A stretch of 64,000 nt of DNA. It comes from DAISVY01 sp036826635 (GTDB taxonomy: Bacteria > Zixibacteria > MSB-5A5 > GN15 > FEB-12). Under the pieces are notes generated by a model. That model did no database searches. It was given only the letters and a program-made list of their open reading frames with translations, and was not told where the DNA came from. Made by a program: the position numbers and the translations under genes. Position 1 is the stretch's first letter; each line of letters opens with the position of its first letter. This document shows, one piece after another, positions 17,157 through 25,253 of the stretch. The stretch is from positions 186,001-250,000 of the forward strand of contig DAISVY010000003.1 of NCBI GenBank assembly GCA_036826635.1. Direction: 5' to 3'.

Positions 17157-20100
17157 CTATTGTTCTTCGTTGGGGCCGACCGTGACATCGGAAGACAGCC
17201 GTTCACGGATACTTTCCGGGAGTTCCTCTTTGATCTCCACGAGATCACCGTTGCCGCTGTCGGAGAAACGTACCGCCACCAGTTTCGACACGCCCGCTTG
17301 TTCCATGGTGACACCGTACAGGTTATTTGAGGCCTGCATGGTGATCTTGTTGTGGGTGATAGTGATGAACTGGGTTTGTGACGAGAAATTCCTGATAATA
17401 GTCAGGAAACGATGACAATTGGCATCGTCGAGCGGGGCATCTATTTCATCCAGAATACAGAACGGTGACGGCTTGACCAAATAGAGCGAGAACAACAGCG
17501 AGATAGCTGTCAGGGCGCGCTCGCCACCGGAGAGGATGGTGATAGGAAGAAGTTTCTTGCCGCCGGGACGAGCCGTGATGTCGATGTGCGACTCCAGCGG
17601 GTCGTCCGGATCCACCAGGCTGATATCCGCCTCGCCGCCGTTGAACAATTCCACGAAAAGCTTCTGGAAATTTTTGCGGACTTTTTCGAACGTTTCGTTG
17701 AACAGTTGACGGGCGGTCTGGTTAATTCTGGTAATGGTCGATTTCAACTCGTTCTTGGCGGTGGTCAGATCGGCCAGTTGTTCGTTGAGGAATTTTTCCC
17801 GCTCGGCGGCGACTTCGTATTCCTCCAGAGCCAGGAGATTGACGGCGCCGAAAGAACGGAGTTTTTCTTTGTTCGAGGCCAGAAGTTCCACCGCCTGCTC
17901 CGGCGTGACGTTTTCGTCGGGGCAGACAATTTCGACATTGGCGATATCGATCTCGTATTCGTCGCGCATCTTGTCGGTCAGGGCGTTGGTCTCCGACTCA
18001 ATCGTGGTCAGGCGAATCTCGGCCTGGTGCAATTGTTCAGCTACGGTGTCTTTTTGCTGACGGAGATCTTTGGTCTGATTTTCCTGAACAGTGGTGCGCT
18101 CGGCCAGTTGGGATTGTACTTCCCTCAGTTCTTCCTGCCGGGACGATTTGCCGTCGCGTCGCTCGAAGCATTCCTTCAGGCGCGATTCCAGTGTTGCCGT
18201 TGTTTCTTCGGCGTTATTAATGTCTTTTTCGGCCTGTTCTATTTCGGCCAGACCGGCTTCTCGCGAGTGTCTGATCTCCTGGTCGATTTCCTTTATGTGA
18301 TTGATGCGGCTTTCGGTTTGTTCAAGGCGACTGCGCGCCTCAATGGCCGCAACCTGAAGACGAGAGACATTCTCCGCCGCTGCCGTGGCGGTTTGTTCCA
18401 GATTTTCGAGTTGGTTGCCGGCCTGATTCATGTTGGCCACCAGTGTTTCTTTCTGAAGGGCCAGTTCGTTGAAATCAAGACCAAGGGTATACTGCTGGTG
18501 GCGGATTTGTTCCAGTCGTTCCTGGAAACTCTGTTTCTCCCGATTGAAGCGCTGGAATTCGGCCGTCATGCTGCGTTGTTCGAACTCACACTCGCTCAGC
18601 TTGTTTCTTGTCTCGGTAAGTTCTTCGTCAATCGATTCAATGGCCGAGTTCAACTCGCCCGATTCGGCACGCAGGGCTCCGATTTGGGCGGTGTTGCGAT
18701 TTTTCTGAAGCTGTACTTCTTCCAGTTTGTCGTTCAGTTTTTCCCGAAGCGCTTCCTGTTCGGCCAGTTTCTCCTTACGTCGGAAAAGCGGGAAGCGGTC
18801 GTCGGAACCGCCGGAGATGACGTTTTTGCCGTATAGCACCCCGTCGGTGCTGACGGCGGCGAAACCGTAGGGGAGATGCTCGAGAATCGCATCGGGTGCG
18901 CTGCCGGCTTCGAAAACAAGCGTCCGCGAGAGAACCGCTTCCATCAGCGGCCGCAGGTTTTCGTCGGTCGAGACGTAGCTGTCAAGCCAGCCGATCACTC
19001 CCGGCATTTCCATGGGCGGTCGTTTGACTGCGGGGGTGATGGTCCCGCTGTGCGGGACTAAGATACCGGTTCTTCCCTTGCCTTCGGTTTTGAGATAGTC
19101 GATGACACTCTCCGCCGTCGGGCGGTCGTAACAAATCAGGAAGCGCGCGATTTCTCCCAGGGCCGCCTCGAGCACAGTTTCCATTCCCTCAACCGGGACA
19201 AACTTGTCCGCAACCGTCCCGGCCACGGCGGGCCAGCGTTCTTTCACTTCCATGGCCGCGACCACGCCGGATTCGTGCCCTTCGTACTGGAGCATCATTT
19301 CTTCGAGCAAACGACGACGGGCCTCGCAGGCTTCAATGGAAGCCGTAACGTTGGAAATTTCCAGGGCCAGTTCTTCACCGCTTTCGAGCCGTCGGTCCAT
19401 CTCGGCCACGGCTTCGTTTAGACGCTTTTCCTTGTTCGTTCTGGCGGCTGTTTGTTCGGCCAGTTCGCCACGCAGTTTTTCTATTTGTTCCAGCAGGGTC
19501 TTTTGCCGGGGCAGGTTTTGCTCGATTTCTTTTTCGATAGCCGTGATCGATTCCGAAAATTCGGTTTGCTGCCGGCGGAGATTGCTTTCTTCCGTTTTAC
19601 CCGAAGATAACCGGCCTTCGAGATGCAGGAGTTTCTGGCTCTTGTCCTCACGGGCCATACGTGCGGCCAGCAGTTGCTGATCGGCGGCGGCATGTTCCGT
19701 TTGGGCATCCTTCAAGCGGACGTTTGATTCCTCCAGTTCCTGTCTCTGGCGTTCCAGCTCTTCATGGGCTTCTTTCAACTGATTTTCAATCGTTGCGGTC
19801 CGTGCCTCGAGTCCTTTGATGTCGACCCGGTTGCGCTCAATCAGTGTTCCGGCGTTGGCTTTCTTTTCCCTGAGTACGGATATCTGTCGTTCTATTTCGT
19901 GGGCTTCGTCACTGACAGACATCAATTCCGTGCCCAGTTCGGTAAGCTGGTGTTCGATTTCGACGAGTTCTTTGCGGTCGCTTTCGAGTCGGGCATAAGC
20001 CTGATCCAGCGCGGTTTGACGTCCGCTCTTTTGATCCGAGAGAGATTCCGTCTGGGCCCGGAGTTCTCGTCTTTCGTTTTCCACTCGGCGGAGACGTGTG

Positions 20101-20792
20101 GCTCCAAGATAGACCTCCCAGGCTTTTATCTCGTCGGCCAGTTTTTTATAGCGCTCCGCTTTCTTGTGCTGGCGATAAAGCGAATTGACCCGGGTCTTGA
20201 CCTCGGCATAGACATCTTTGAGGCGCAGGAAATCGTTCTCGGTCGCTTCGAGTTTGCGCAGGGCTGCCTTGCGCCGCTGCTTGTACTTGGTGATACCGGC
20301 GGCTTCTTCGAAAAGGAAGCGGCGTTCCTCGGCCTTGTCGGATATCACCGAGTCGATCATGTGTTGCTGAATAACCGAATACGAGTGTGCTCCCACGCCG
20401 GTGTTGGCGAACATATCGGTAATGTCTTTCAGGCGGCAGGGGACCTTGTTGATGAGATACTCGGACTCGCCACTGCGGAAAAGACGTCGGGTTATCTGTA
20501 GCTCGTGATATTCGGTGGGAAGGATGCCGTGGTCATTGATAATGGTCAGGGTGACTTCGGCCATCCCCAGCGGTTTCATGTCGCGGGTGCCGTTGAATAT
20601 GACCTCTTCCATTTTGCTGCCGCGCAGGAAAGTCGGCTTCTGCTCCCCGAGCACCCAGCGCAGGGCGTCGAGGATGTTCGTTTTACCGCAACCGTTGGGA
20701 CCGACGATGGACGTCACGCCGTTGGCGAAATCGATTGTCGTTTTGTTGGCAAAGGATTTGAAACCGAGTATGTCTATTCGTTTAAGGTGCAC
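17157..20792 (-). CDS. smc: Chromosome segregation protein SMC
   Basis: ATPase of the bacterial condensin complex that compacts and segregates the chromosome with ScpA and ScpB (not in this window). 1211 aa, standard length. Walker A 'GPNGCGKTN' (about 32-40), two long coiled coils flanking a hinge (about 515-650, containing 'AVAGTVADKFVPVE' and 'VISGG'), and a C-terminal ATPase head with signature 'LSGGERALTAISLLF' and Walker B 'PFCILDEIDAPLDDAN'. The start codon is GTG at 20792 with GGAGG just upstream. The smc-ftsY adjacency is common in bacteria. Confidence 0.97.
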   Translation of the reverse strand: MHLKRIDILGFKSFANKTTIDFANGVTSIVGPNGCGKTNILDALRWVLGEQKPTFLRGSKMEEVIFNGTRDMKPLGMAEVTLTIINDHGILPTEYHELQITRRLFRSGESEYLINKVPCRLKDITDMFANTGVGAHSYSVIQQHMIDSVISDKAEERRFLFEEAAGITKYKQRRKAALRKLEATENDFLRLKDVYAEVKTRVNSLYRQHKKAERYKKLADEIKAWEVYLGATRLRRVENERRELRAQTESLSDQKSGRQTALDQAYARLESDRKELVEIEHQLTELGTELMSVSDEAHEIERQISVLREKKANAGTLIERNRVDIKGLEARTATIENQLKEAHEELERQRQELEESNVRLKDAQTEHAAADQQLLAARMAREDKSQKLLHLEGRLSSGKTEESNLRRQQTEFSESITAIEKEIEQNLPRQKTLLEQIEKLRGELAEQTAARTNKEKRLNEAVAEMDRRLESGEELALEISNVTASIEACEARRRLLEEMMLQYEGHESGVVAAMEVKERWPAVAGTVADKFVPVEGMETVLEAALGEIARFLICYDRPTAESVIDYLKTEGKGRTGILVPHSGTITPAVKRPPMEMPGVIGWLDSYVSTDENLRPLMEAVLSRTLVFEAGSAPDAILEHLPYGFAAVSTDGVLYGKNVISGGSDDRFPLFRRKEKLAEQEALREKLNDKLEEVQLQKNRNTAQIGALRAESGELNSAIESIDEELTETRNKLSECEFEQRSMTAEFQRFNREKQSFQERLEQIRHQQYTLGLDFNELALQKETLVANMNQAGNQLENLEQTATAAAENVSRLQVAAIEARSRLEQTESRINHIKEIDQEIRHSREAGLAEIEQAEKDINNAEETTATLESRLKECFERRDGKSSRQEELREVQSQLAERTTVQENQTKDLRQQKDTVAEQLHQAEIRLTTIESETNALTDKMRDEYEIDIANVEIVCPDENVTPEQAVELLASNKEKLRSFGAVNLLALEEYEVAAEREKFLNEQLADLTTAKNELKSTITRINQTARQLFNETFEKVRKNFQKLFVELFNGGEADISLVDPDDPLESHIDITARPGGKKLLPITILSGGERALTAISLLFSLYLVKPSPFCILDEIDAPLDDANCHRFLTIIRNFSSQTQFITITHNKITMQASNNLYGVTMEQAGVSKLVAVRFSDSGNGDLVEIKEELPESIRERLSSDVTVGPNEEQ

Positions 20793-20806
20793 GGAACCTC
20801 CGGATA

Positions 20807-21385
20807 CTAATTGGTCGCGGCGGAAGTGTTTCCGCTGACCGGCTTGTTCATGATCGCGCCCAGTGTCTCGAGAAGAGAACGATAAATGTTTCTCTCGTCG
20901 CGGAGATACTTGGTTTTGATCTCAAGGTTGTAGAACGGGTCCCCGAGATGGTTCCCCCGTCCAATCCGAACGGCGTCGGGAAAATTCAGCAGGACGGTGG
21001 AGGTAAAGAAAGATGTCTCGAGGTTCAAATCGAGGATCATATCGAACTTCTGATCCGTCAGAGATTTCAGGTATGTCTTCTTGGGCAGGCCGGCCCAGGT
21101 CAACTGATCCGTAGCGGGGGTGAGAATCTGAAAGCCCTTGCGGGGATAAATGTCATGCAGCTTGATACCCGGCACGGCCAGCAGGGTAACATCGGCCGGT
21201 TTGAATAACTGGTTGATGGTGGGCAGGAACTGCTTGATCATGGTCAACTCCCGAAGACTGCCGGGCAGGCAGACCAGAATATGCCGAGGCTTCATCAAAG
21301 CAGCCGGGAATTGCACCTGGCCGCTCTGCATGTGCTTACGGGCATGATTAAGTTGCAGAGTCGCGAAGAAGTTCTTCAACCCCAT
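20807..21385 (-). CDS. Small glycosyltransferase-9-like protein of uncertain function
   Basis: 192 aa. From residue about 31 the pattern 'MKPRHILVCLPGSLRELTM' resembles the N-terminal Rossmann half of GT9 (heptosyltransferase-type) enzymes, and 'FDMILDLNLETSFFTS' with 'RIGRG' fits that fold. The protein is too short for the second half of a GT-B enzyme, so it is probably not an active GT9. Bacteroidota DUF6913 proteins look similar. It overlaps the end of the rodZ-like gene by 38 bases and precedes smc by 14 bases, so it is part of the operon. Confidence 0.6.
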   Translation of the reverse strand: MGLKNFFATLQLNHARKHMQSGQVQFPAALMKPRHILVCLPGSLRELTMIKQFLPTINQLFKPADVTLLAVPGIKLHDIYPRKGFQILTPATDQLTWAGLPKKTYLKSLTDQKFDMILDLNLETSFFTSTVLLNFPDAVRIGRGNHLGDPFYNLEIKTKYLRDERNIYRSLLETLGAIMNKPVSGNTSAATN

Positions 21386-22322
21386 GATCGTTCTCGTTTT
21401 GTTGCCGGACGGTGTCGACCGTCGCAGTATCGCCTGACTGTCGTGGTTTTTCGGAGACAGTCGGGGCGGTTTTCGGTGTTGCCTGTGGCCTCTCGGGAGG
21501 CGTGCGGCTGAATTCGTCCTTATTGACCTGATTGATTTCCACCCGCGAAATTCGACCGGTCTCGGCCGAGGCCAGATACAGAAGCTCTCCGTTGAGTTTT
21601 GTTTCCACTACCCGGGGAATACCGATAGACACCAGCAGGCGATATTGAGCTCCCACCACATACTCGCGCCACGGTGTCAGGGTCTGATACAGAACCGTGT
21701 CACCGTCGGCTAACACGGTGGCCCAACTCTGCTCGCGGGCGGTGAGGGAGAGGGTCAGGCTGTCGGGCCGGCCGGTTTCAGGTGTGCCCCACACATACTT
21801 CGCCAAAGCGGTATCGGCTTCAGTCGGTGTGTCCTGTTGGCCGGTGGTTAGTGCCTTGTCGGAAAAATCCGAATTCTCTTCGTCTTTCCCTTCAAGGAAC
21901 AATTTGTAAATAGCCAGGAATCCCGCAAAGGCTACGATAATAATGACACCAAGAATAATAAGCCTTTTGAAAAACCGTCTGGACTCGGTGTTCTCTACGG
22001 TTTCTTCCTTGTCGGTTTTGTCACCCTCGGCTTTTGTCCCGGTGGTTTTAGTTCCGATCTCTGGTTCCTGCTCCAGCTCACCGAGGTCCTCTTTGATAGC
22101 CTCAATCGTTTTGGCGTAGTCGATACCGAGGAACTCGGCATAGGACTTGGCAAAGAGTTGGTAATAAAGCTCCGCCGGCATGCCGGAGGGGTCACCTTCT
22201 TCGATGCTCTGGAGATTTGATTCGGATATTTTCAACTCACTGGACAGGTCAGCCAGTGCGAGGCCGCGCCGTTCTCGCTCCATTTGGAGCAAAGCGCCAA
22301 ATTTTTTCTGTAACTCACTCAT
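21348..22322 (-). CDS. rodZ: RodZ-like membrane protein (HTH, one transmembrane segment, DUF4115-type domain)
   Basis: 324 aa. The N-terminal helix-turn-helix of the RodZ/Xre type ('LLQMERERRGLALADLSSELKISESNLQSIE' region, about 11-41) is followed by a linker, a transmembrane helix (about 120-140, 'LIILGVIIIVAFAGFLAIY') and an external beta domain ('LTLSLTAREQSWATVLADGDTV') as in DUF4115. RodZ links MreB to the membrane and controls cell shape. A Pro/Thr-rich tail follows. Its start codon overlaps the maf stop (ATGA). No MreB is in the window. Confidence 0.85.
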   Translation of the reverse strand: MSELQKKFGALLQMERERRGLALADLSSELKISESNLQSIEEGDPSGMPAELYYQLFAKSYAEFLGIDYAKTIEAIKEDLGELEQEPEIGTKTTGTKAEGDKTDKEETVENTESRRFFKRLIILGVIIIVAFAGFLAIYKLFLEGKDEENSDFSDKALTTGQQDTPTEADTALAKYVWGTPETGRPDSLTLSLTAREQSWATVLADGDTVLYQTLTPWREYVVGAQYRLLVSIGIPRVVETKLNGELLYLASAETGRISRVEINQVNKDEFSRTPPERPQATPKTAPTVSEKPRQSGDTATVDTVRQQNENDHGVEELLRDSAT

Positions 22323-22942
22323 TCACAATCAGTAGCATGCCCGAGTCGAGGTAGTATTTCGCCCGCCAAATGGTTGAGCAATGTTCTTGGCAGACCGACG
22401 ACATTATCAAGATTACCCACTATTCTGTCAACTAAAAAAGCCCCCATTCCCTGTATACCGTAGGCTCCCGCCTTGTCCATGGGTTCTTTGGTGCGGATGT
22501 ATTCCCAGATGCGCTCGGCCGATATGTCATTGAACACGACGGTTGTTTTTTCCGACCCGTATGCAAGCAGGCCACTTCGGTCGGCCAGGGCCAGCGCCGT
22601 ACACACCACATGTTGTTGCGCCGCCAGTTGGGAAAGAATTGCGAAGGCTTCTTCTTCGGTCGAAGGTTTTCCCAGGATTTGCTTGCCGAGCACGACCACC
22701 GTATCACCGGCCAGAACTATCTCGCCCCGGTTGCTTTCACCGACGCCCCAGGTTGCTTTTTCCCGCGCCAGACGCTCGGCGAAGTCGTAAGGGGCTTCGT
22801 TCGGTTGAGCCGTTTCCGGAACCTGCGGGACGATCTGACGGAACTTGATTCCCAGTTGTTCCAGCAAGTATTTACGTCGCGGAGAACCGGACGCCAGGAC
22901 CAGATTGCAGTGCCGGGTCAAGACTGTCAGGGCTTTATACAT
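22319..22942 (-). CDS. maf: Maf-family nucleoside triphosphate pyrophosphatase
   Basis: Hydrolyses non-canonical or excess nucleoside triphosphates to monophosphates; the family is also linked to septum formation. 207 aa. Signature 'LASGSPRRKYLLEQLG' (about 16-31), 'GDTVVVLGKQILGKP' with the catalytic Asp (about 79-93), and 'DKAGAYGIQGMGAFLVDRI' (about 156-174). The pattern fits the dTTPase/UTPase (YhdE) branch. It overlaps dtd by eight bases and rodZ by four. Confidence 0.94.
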   Translation of the reverse strand: MYKALTVLTRHCNLVLASGSPRRKYLLEQLGIKFRQIVPQVPETAQPNEAPYDFAERLAREKATWGVGESNRGEIVLAGDTVVVLGKQILGKPSTEEEAFAILSQLAAQQHVVCTALALADRSGLLAYGSEKTTVVFNDISAERIWEYIRTKEPMDKAGAYGIQGMGAFLVDRIVGNLDNVVGLPRTLLNHLAGEILPRLGHATDCE

Positions 22943-23378
22943 CGTGCTCCAGAAGGATCGTGACCGGGCCGTGGTTGGTAAATCGCACGTTCATTTTCGC
23001 TCCGAAAATGCCGCTTTGGGTAACAAGGCCGGTGGCCGCTACCTGACGGATGAAGATCTCATAAAGCCGTTCGGCTTCGACCGGTTCCATGGCCTCGGTG
23101 AAAGCGGGGCGCCGTCCTTTGCGTGTGTCGGCGTAGAGAGTAAACTGCGAGACAATCATAATCTCCGCCCCGACATCGAGAGCCGAGAGATTCATTTTGC
23201 CCTCGGTGTCTTCGAAGATTCTCAGATTGACGACCTTGTCGGCCAGATAGCGGCATGATTCCTCACTGTCGCCGGTTCTGGTACCGAACAGGACCAGCAG
23301 GCCGGGACCGGTGGCACTGTGCCGTTGGTTATTTATCCAGACCTCGGTTCCTTCGGTGCGCTGTATCAGGGCTCGCAT
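22935..23378 (-). CDS. dtd: D-aminoacyl-tRNA deacylase
   Basis: Removes D-amino acids mischarged on tRNA, and glycine from tRNA-Ala. 147 aa. It carries the two family motifs 'SQFTLYAD' (about 79-86, catalytic Thr region) and 'NHGPVTI' (about 136-142; the more usual form is NDGPVT). First gene of the eight-gene minus-strand run, with a GAAGGA ribosome-binding site; the promoter must lie in the 270-base gap it shares with trxA. Confidence 0.95.
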   Translation of the reverse strand: MRALIQRTEGTEVWINNQRHSATGPGLLVLFGTRTGDSEESCRYLADKVVNLRIFEDTEGKMNLSALDVGAEIMIVSQFTLYADTRKGRRPAFTEAMEPVEAERLYEIFIRQVAATGLVTQSGIFGAKMNVRFTNHGPVTILLEHDV

Positions 23379-23483
23379 AGTTCCTTCTCCGAATGAAGCG
23401 GGAATATAAGCACTCGATTCTCCGGCTCCAAGCTAAACCCGGTCCCGGGTCGGACAGCCTCTCGGATGTCGGTCGATTTCCGC

Positions 23484-23512
23484 TTGAACGGTTTCTGGTT
23501 CGGGACTATATT
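23484..23512 (+). promoter_or_regulatory. Strong sigma-70-type promoter of trxA
   Basis: TTGAAC (23484-23489), 17-base spacer, TATATT (23507-23512). Predicted start of transcription near 23519, about 130 bases before trxA. Confidence 0.65.
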
Positions 23513-23514
23513 GA

Positions 23515-23539
23515 TTTAGCCGGTCAGGGGCCGGTTAAA
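23515..23539 (+). promoter_or_regulatory. Hairpin at the predicted 5' end of the trxA mRNA
   Basis: TTTAGCCGG (23515-23523), seven-base loop, CCGGTTAAA (23531-23539): nine pairs including one G-U. It coincides with the predicted transcript start, like the hairpin in front of the giant gene. Confidence 0.45.
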
Positions 23540-23649
23540 CTGTCAGGGGCACTCGACATTCTCGGTTGGAAATGGAACTCTGGGGTGTTCTTTTTGTTTG
23601 AGCGTGGTAGAGCAGTAAAAACCAGTTGCAAATATCGGAGGAACTACTG

Positions 23650-23976
23650 ATGAGCAATGCAATCCCTATCACCGATGACACCTTTGATGCGGAAGTACTG
23701 CAATCGGATAAGACGGTGGTGGTCGATTTGTGGGCTACATGGTGCGGGCCGTGCAAAATGATAGCGCCTATTCTCGATGAGGTAGCCGCGGAACTCGACG
23801 GCAAGGTGAAAGTGGTAAAACTTGACGTCGACGCCAACAACAAGACAGCCGGCAAGTATAACGTGATGTCGATACCGACCCTGCTCTTTTTCAAAAACGG
23901 TCAATTGGTCGACCAGGTCGTGGGAGCGATTCCCAAGGCTCAGTTGATGGCCCGTTTGGATAAGATTCTGGAATAG
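23650..23976 (+). CDS. trxA: Thioredoxin
   Basis: Cytoplasmic disulfide reductase. 108 aa with the canonical active site WCGPC (residues 31-35), 'DLWATW' before it and the cis-proline segment 'YNVMSIPTLLFFKNG' (about 70-84). ATG at 23650 has a GGAGG-type site at 23638-23642; the frame is open eight codons further upstream, but that would bury the ribosome-binding site. It could supply electrons to the DsbD encoded at 26655. Confidence 0.97.
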   Translation: MSNAIPITDDTFDAEVLQSDKTVVVDLWATWCGPCKMIAPILDEVAAELDGKVKVVKLDVDANNKTAGKYNVMSIPTLLFFKNGQLVDQVVGAIPKAQLMARLDKILE

Positions 23977-24124
23977 TTATTTTGCGATAATCCGGCCACC
24001 GGATCGACTGGTCCGGTGGTTCCGGGTCGATGGCGACGGATCGGTCCGGGAGTTATCCCGTAAGAATCCGTTTTTTACATTTGCCCGGTGGTGCGGGGAG
24101 CTGTTGATTTCAACCGTGTCGCGG

Positions 24125-24163
24125 CATTTGTGTACAAATGAAGGAAGCGCGAGGTCGCTTCCT
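24125..24163. promoter_or_regulatory. Adjacent inverted repeats upstream of the small membrane ORF
   Basis: CATTTG/CAAATG (24125-24140, spacer TGTA) is followed by AGGAAGCG/CGCTTCCT (24142-24163). The first could be a dyad operator, the second an RNA hairpin. No T-run follows. Confidence 0.35.
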
Positions 24164-24191
24164 GCCGGGTAAGAAACATAATCAGGGGTGT

Positions 24192-24293
24192 ATGGCCATA
24201 AGTTGGCAAGGTATAGTAGTGGCGGCCGGCTTGCTTCTGGGTTGGTATCTGCTGGCGGCCAAAATACTCCCCCGATTTGGTGTCAGGACCTGA
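24192..24293 (+). CDS. Candidate 33-residue single-pass membrane peptide
   Basis: ATG at 24192, TGA at 24291. The product begins MAISWQ, has a hydrophobic core (GIVVAAGLLLGWYLLAA, about residues 7-23) and a basic tail (KILPRFGVRT). The layout suits a small inner-membrane protein with its C-terminus inside. An AGGGG sequence (24184-24188) lies only three bases before the ATG, closer than usual. I recognise no family; it may be chance. Confidence 0.35.
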   Translation: MAISWQGIVVAAGLLLGWYLLAAKILPRFGVRT

Positions 24294-24369
24294 CTTGTTC
24301 GCAAGTGTTGTCTTCCGTCGGAAGATACAGACAGAAAGGGCCACGGCCAAGATTAGCGGTATATAGTAG

Positions 24370-24389
24370 TCAGGTATATTCAGGTATAT
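24370..24389. repeat. Tandem 10-bp direct repeat before the rhomboid gene
   Basis: TCAGGTATAT occurs twice in direct succession, 19 bases before the rhomboid start codon. The spacing of one helical turn fits an activator or repressor site; this is inference. Confidence 0.4.
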
Positions 24390-24407
24390 GCCGATAAACA
24401 GGTTTAT

Positions 24408-25250
24408 ATGAGATATTATCAGCAGCAAGGGCCGGTTAATGGCCGTTCCGTGGGGTTTGGGCCCCGCTCTGTCTCTCCTTTTATCAAGTGGATGCTGATT
24501 ATCAATGTCGGCGTCTTGGTATTTCAGTACCTGATACCGGGCCTGACCTGGTCTCTGGGATTGACCCCTCGGCGTTTCTTCAACGAGTTCCCGAATCTGT
24601 TCTATCAGATTTTCACGTACATGTTTCTGCACTCGCCGAGTCATTTTACTCATATCATGTTCAATATGTTCGCCTTGTGGATGTTCGGCACCGAGATCGA
24701 ATATCTCTGGGGGAGCAAGTCGTTCGCGAAGTTCTATTTCCTCTGCGGTATTGCCGGAGCCGTGGCTACCCTGATCGCGTATCCGTCTCAGTCGGTTCCG
24801 ATGATCGGTGCCTCGGCGGCGATTTACGGCGTTCTGGTGGCCTACTGGGTTATGTTTCCCCATCGCATGCTGTACATATATTTCCTGTTCCCGATAAAGG
24901 TCAAATGGGCTATCCCCGGTATGATGTTGCTTGGTTTCCTGTTCTCGGGTGGTAATGTTGCCCATGTGGCTCATTTGGGAGGGGCGTTGTTCGGGCTGGC
25001 TTATCTCAAGCTGGACTGGCGCGCCTTGGCTCTCGCCAAAAAATTCAAAAGCTTGAAACGGCAGCATCAGGAAGATAAATTACAGAAACGACGAGCCGAG
25101 GCTGAAGATGTAATGAAGCGTATTGATGCTATTTTGGATAAGATCAACGACGTCGGTATTGAGAATCTGACCAGAAGCGAGCGTAAGTTTCTTGAAGAGG
25201 CATCCTCGGAATTGTCTGGCGAGAAAGACAAAACGGGGAAGGGCCGGTAA
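24408..25250 (+). CDS. Rhomboid-family intramembrane serine protease
   Basis: 280 aa with about six transmembrane helices. Catalytic serine motif 'GASAAIYG' (Ser136) and catalytic histidine in 'AHLGG' (His189); the conserved HxxxN of helix 2 is at His82-Asn86. It cleaves transmembrane substrates inside the bilayer. The C-terminal 75 residues are a charged cytoplasmic tail with a coiled-coil character ('QHQEDKLQKRRAEAEDVMKRID'), as in many rhomboids of this group. The next gene starts three bases after the stop, so the two are likely co-translated. Confidence 0.95.
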   Translation: MRYYQQQGPVNGRSVGFGPRSVSPFIKWMLIINVGVLVFQYLIPGLTWSLGLTPRRFFNEFPNLFYQIFTYMFLHSPSHFTHIMFNMFALWMFGTEIEYLWGSKSFAKFYFLCGIAGAVATLIAYPSQSVPMIGASAAIYGVLVAYWVMFPHRMLYIYFLFPIKVKWAIPGMMLLGFLFSGGNVAHVAHLGGALFGLAYLKLDWRALALAKKFKSLKRQHQEDKLQKRRAEAEDVMKRIDAILDKINDVGIENLTRSERKFLEEASSELSGEKDKTGKGR

Positions 25251-25253
25251 TCC

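Larger units (their letters stand above)
23977..24407 (+). other. 431-base gap between trxA and the rhomboid gene
   Basis: Contains a hairpin (CCACCGGA 23996-24003 / TCCGGTGG 24012-24019) soon after trxA, a near-palindrome CATTTG-TGTA-CAAATG (24125-24140), a second hairpin (AGGAAGCG 24142-24149 / CGCTTCCT 24156-24163), a possible 33-codon membrane-peptide gene (24192-24293), a small TCTTCC/GGAAGA hairpin (about 24310-24330) and a tandem 10-base repeat (24370-24389). Confidence 0.6.

Noticed and set aside
23393..23650. 85-codon plus-strand frame between dtd and trxA
   Set aside because: It runs through the trxA promoter and leader hairpin and has no recognisable domain.
24075..25067. 330-codon minus-strand frame opposite the rhomboid gene
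   Set aside because: The rhomboid motifs on the plus strand are decisive, and the antisense protein is low-complexity.
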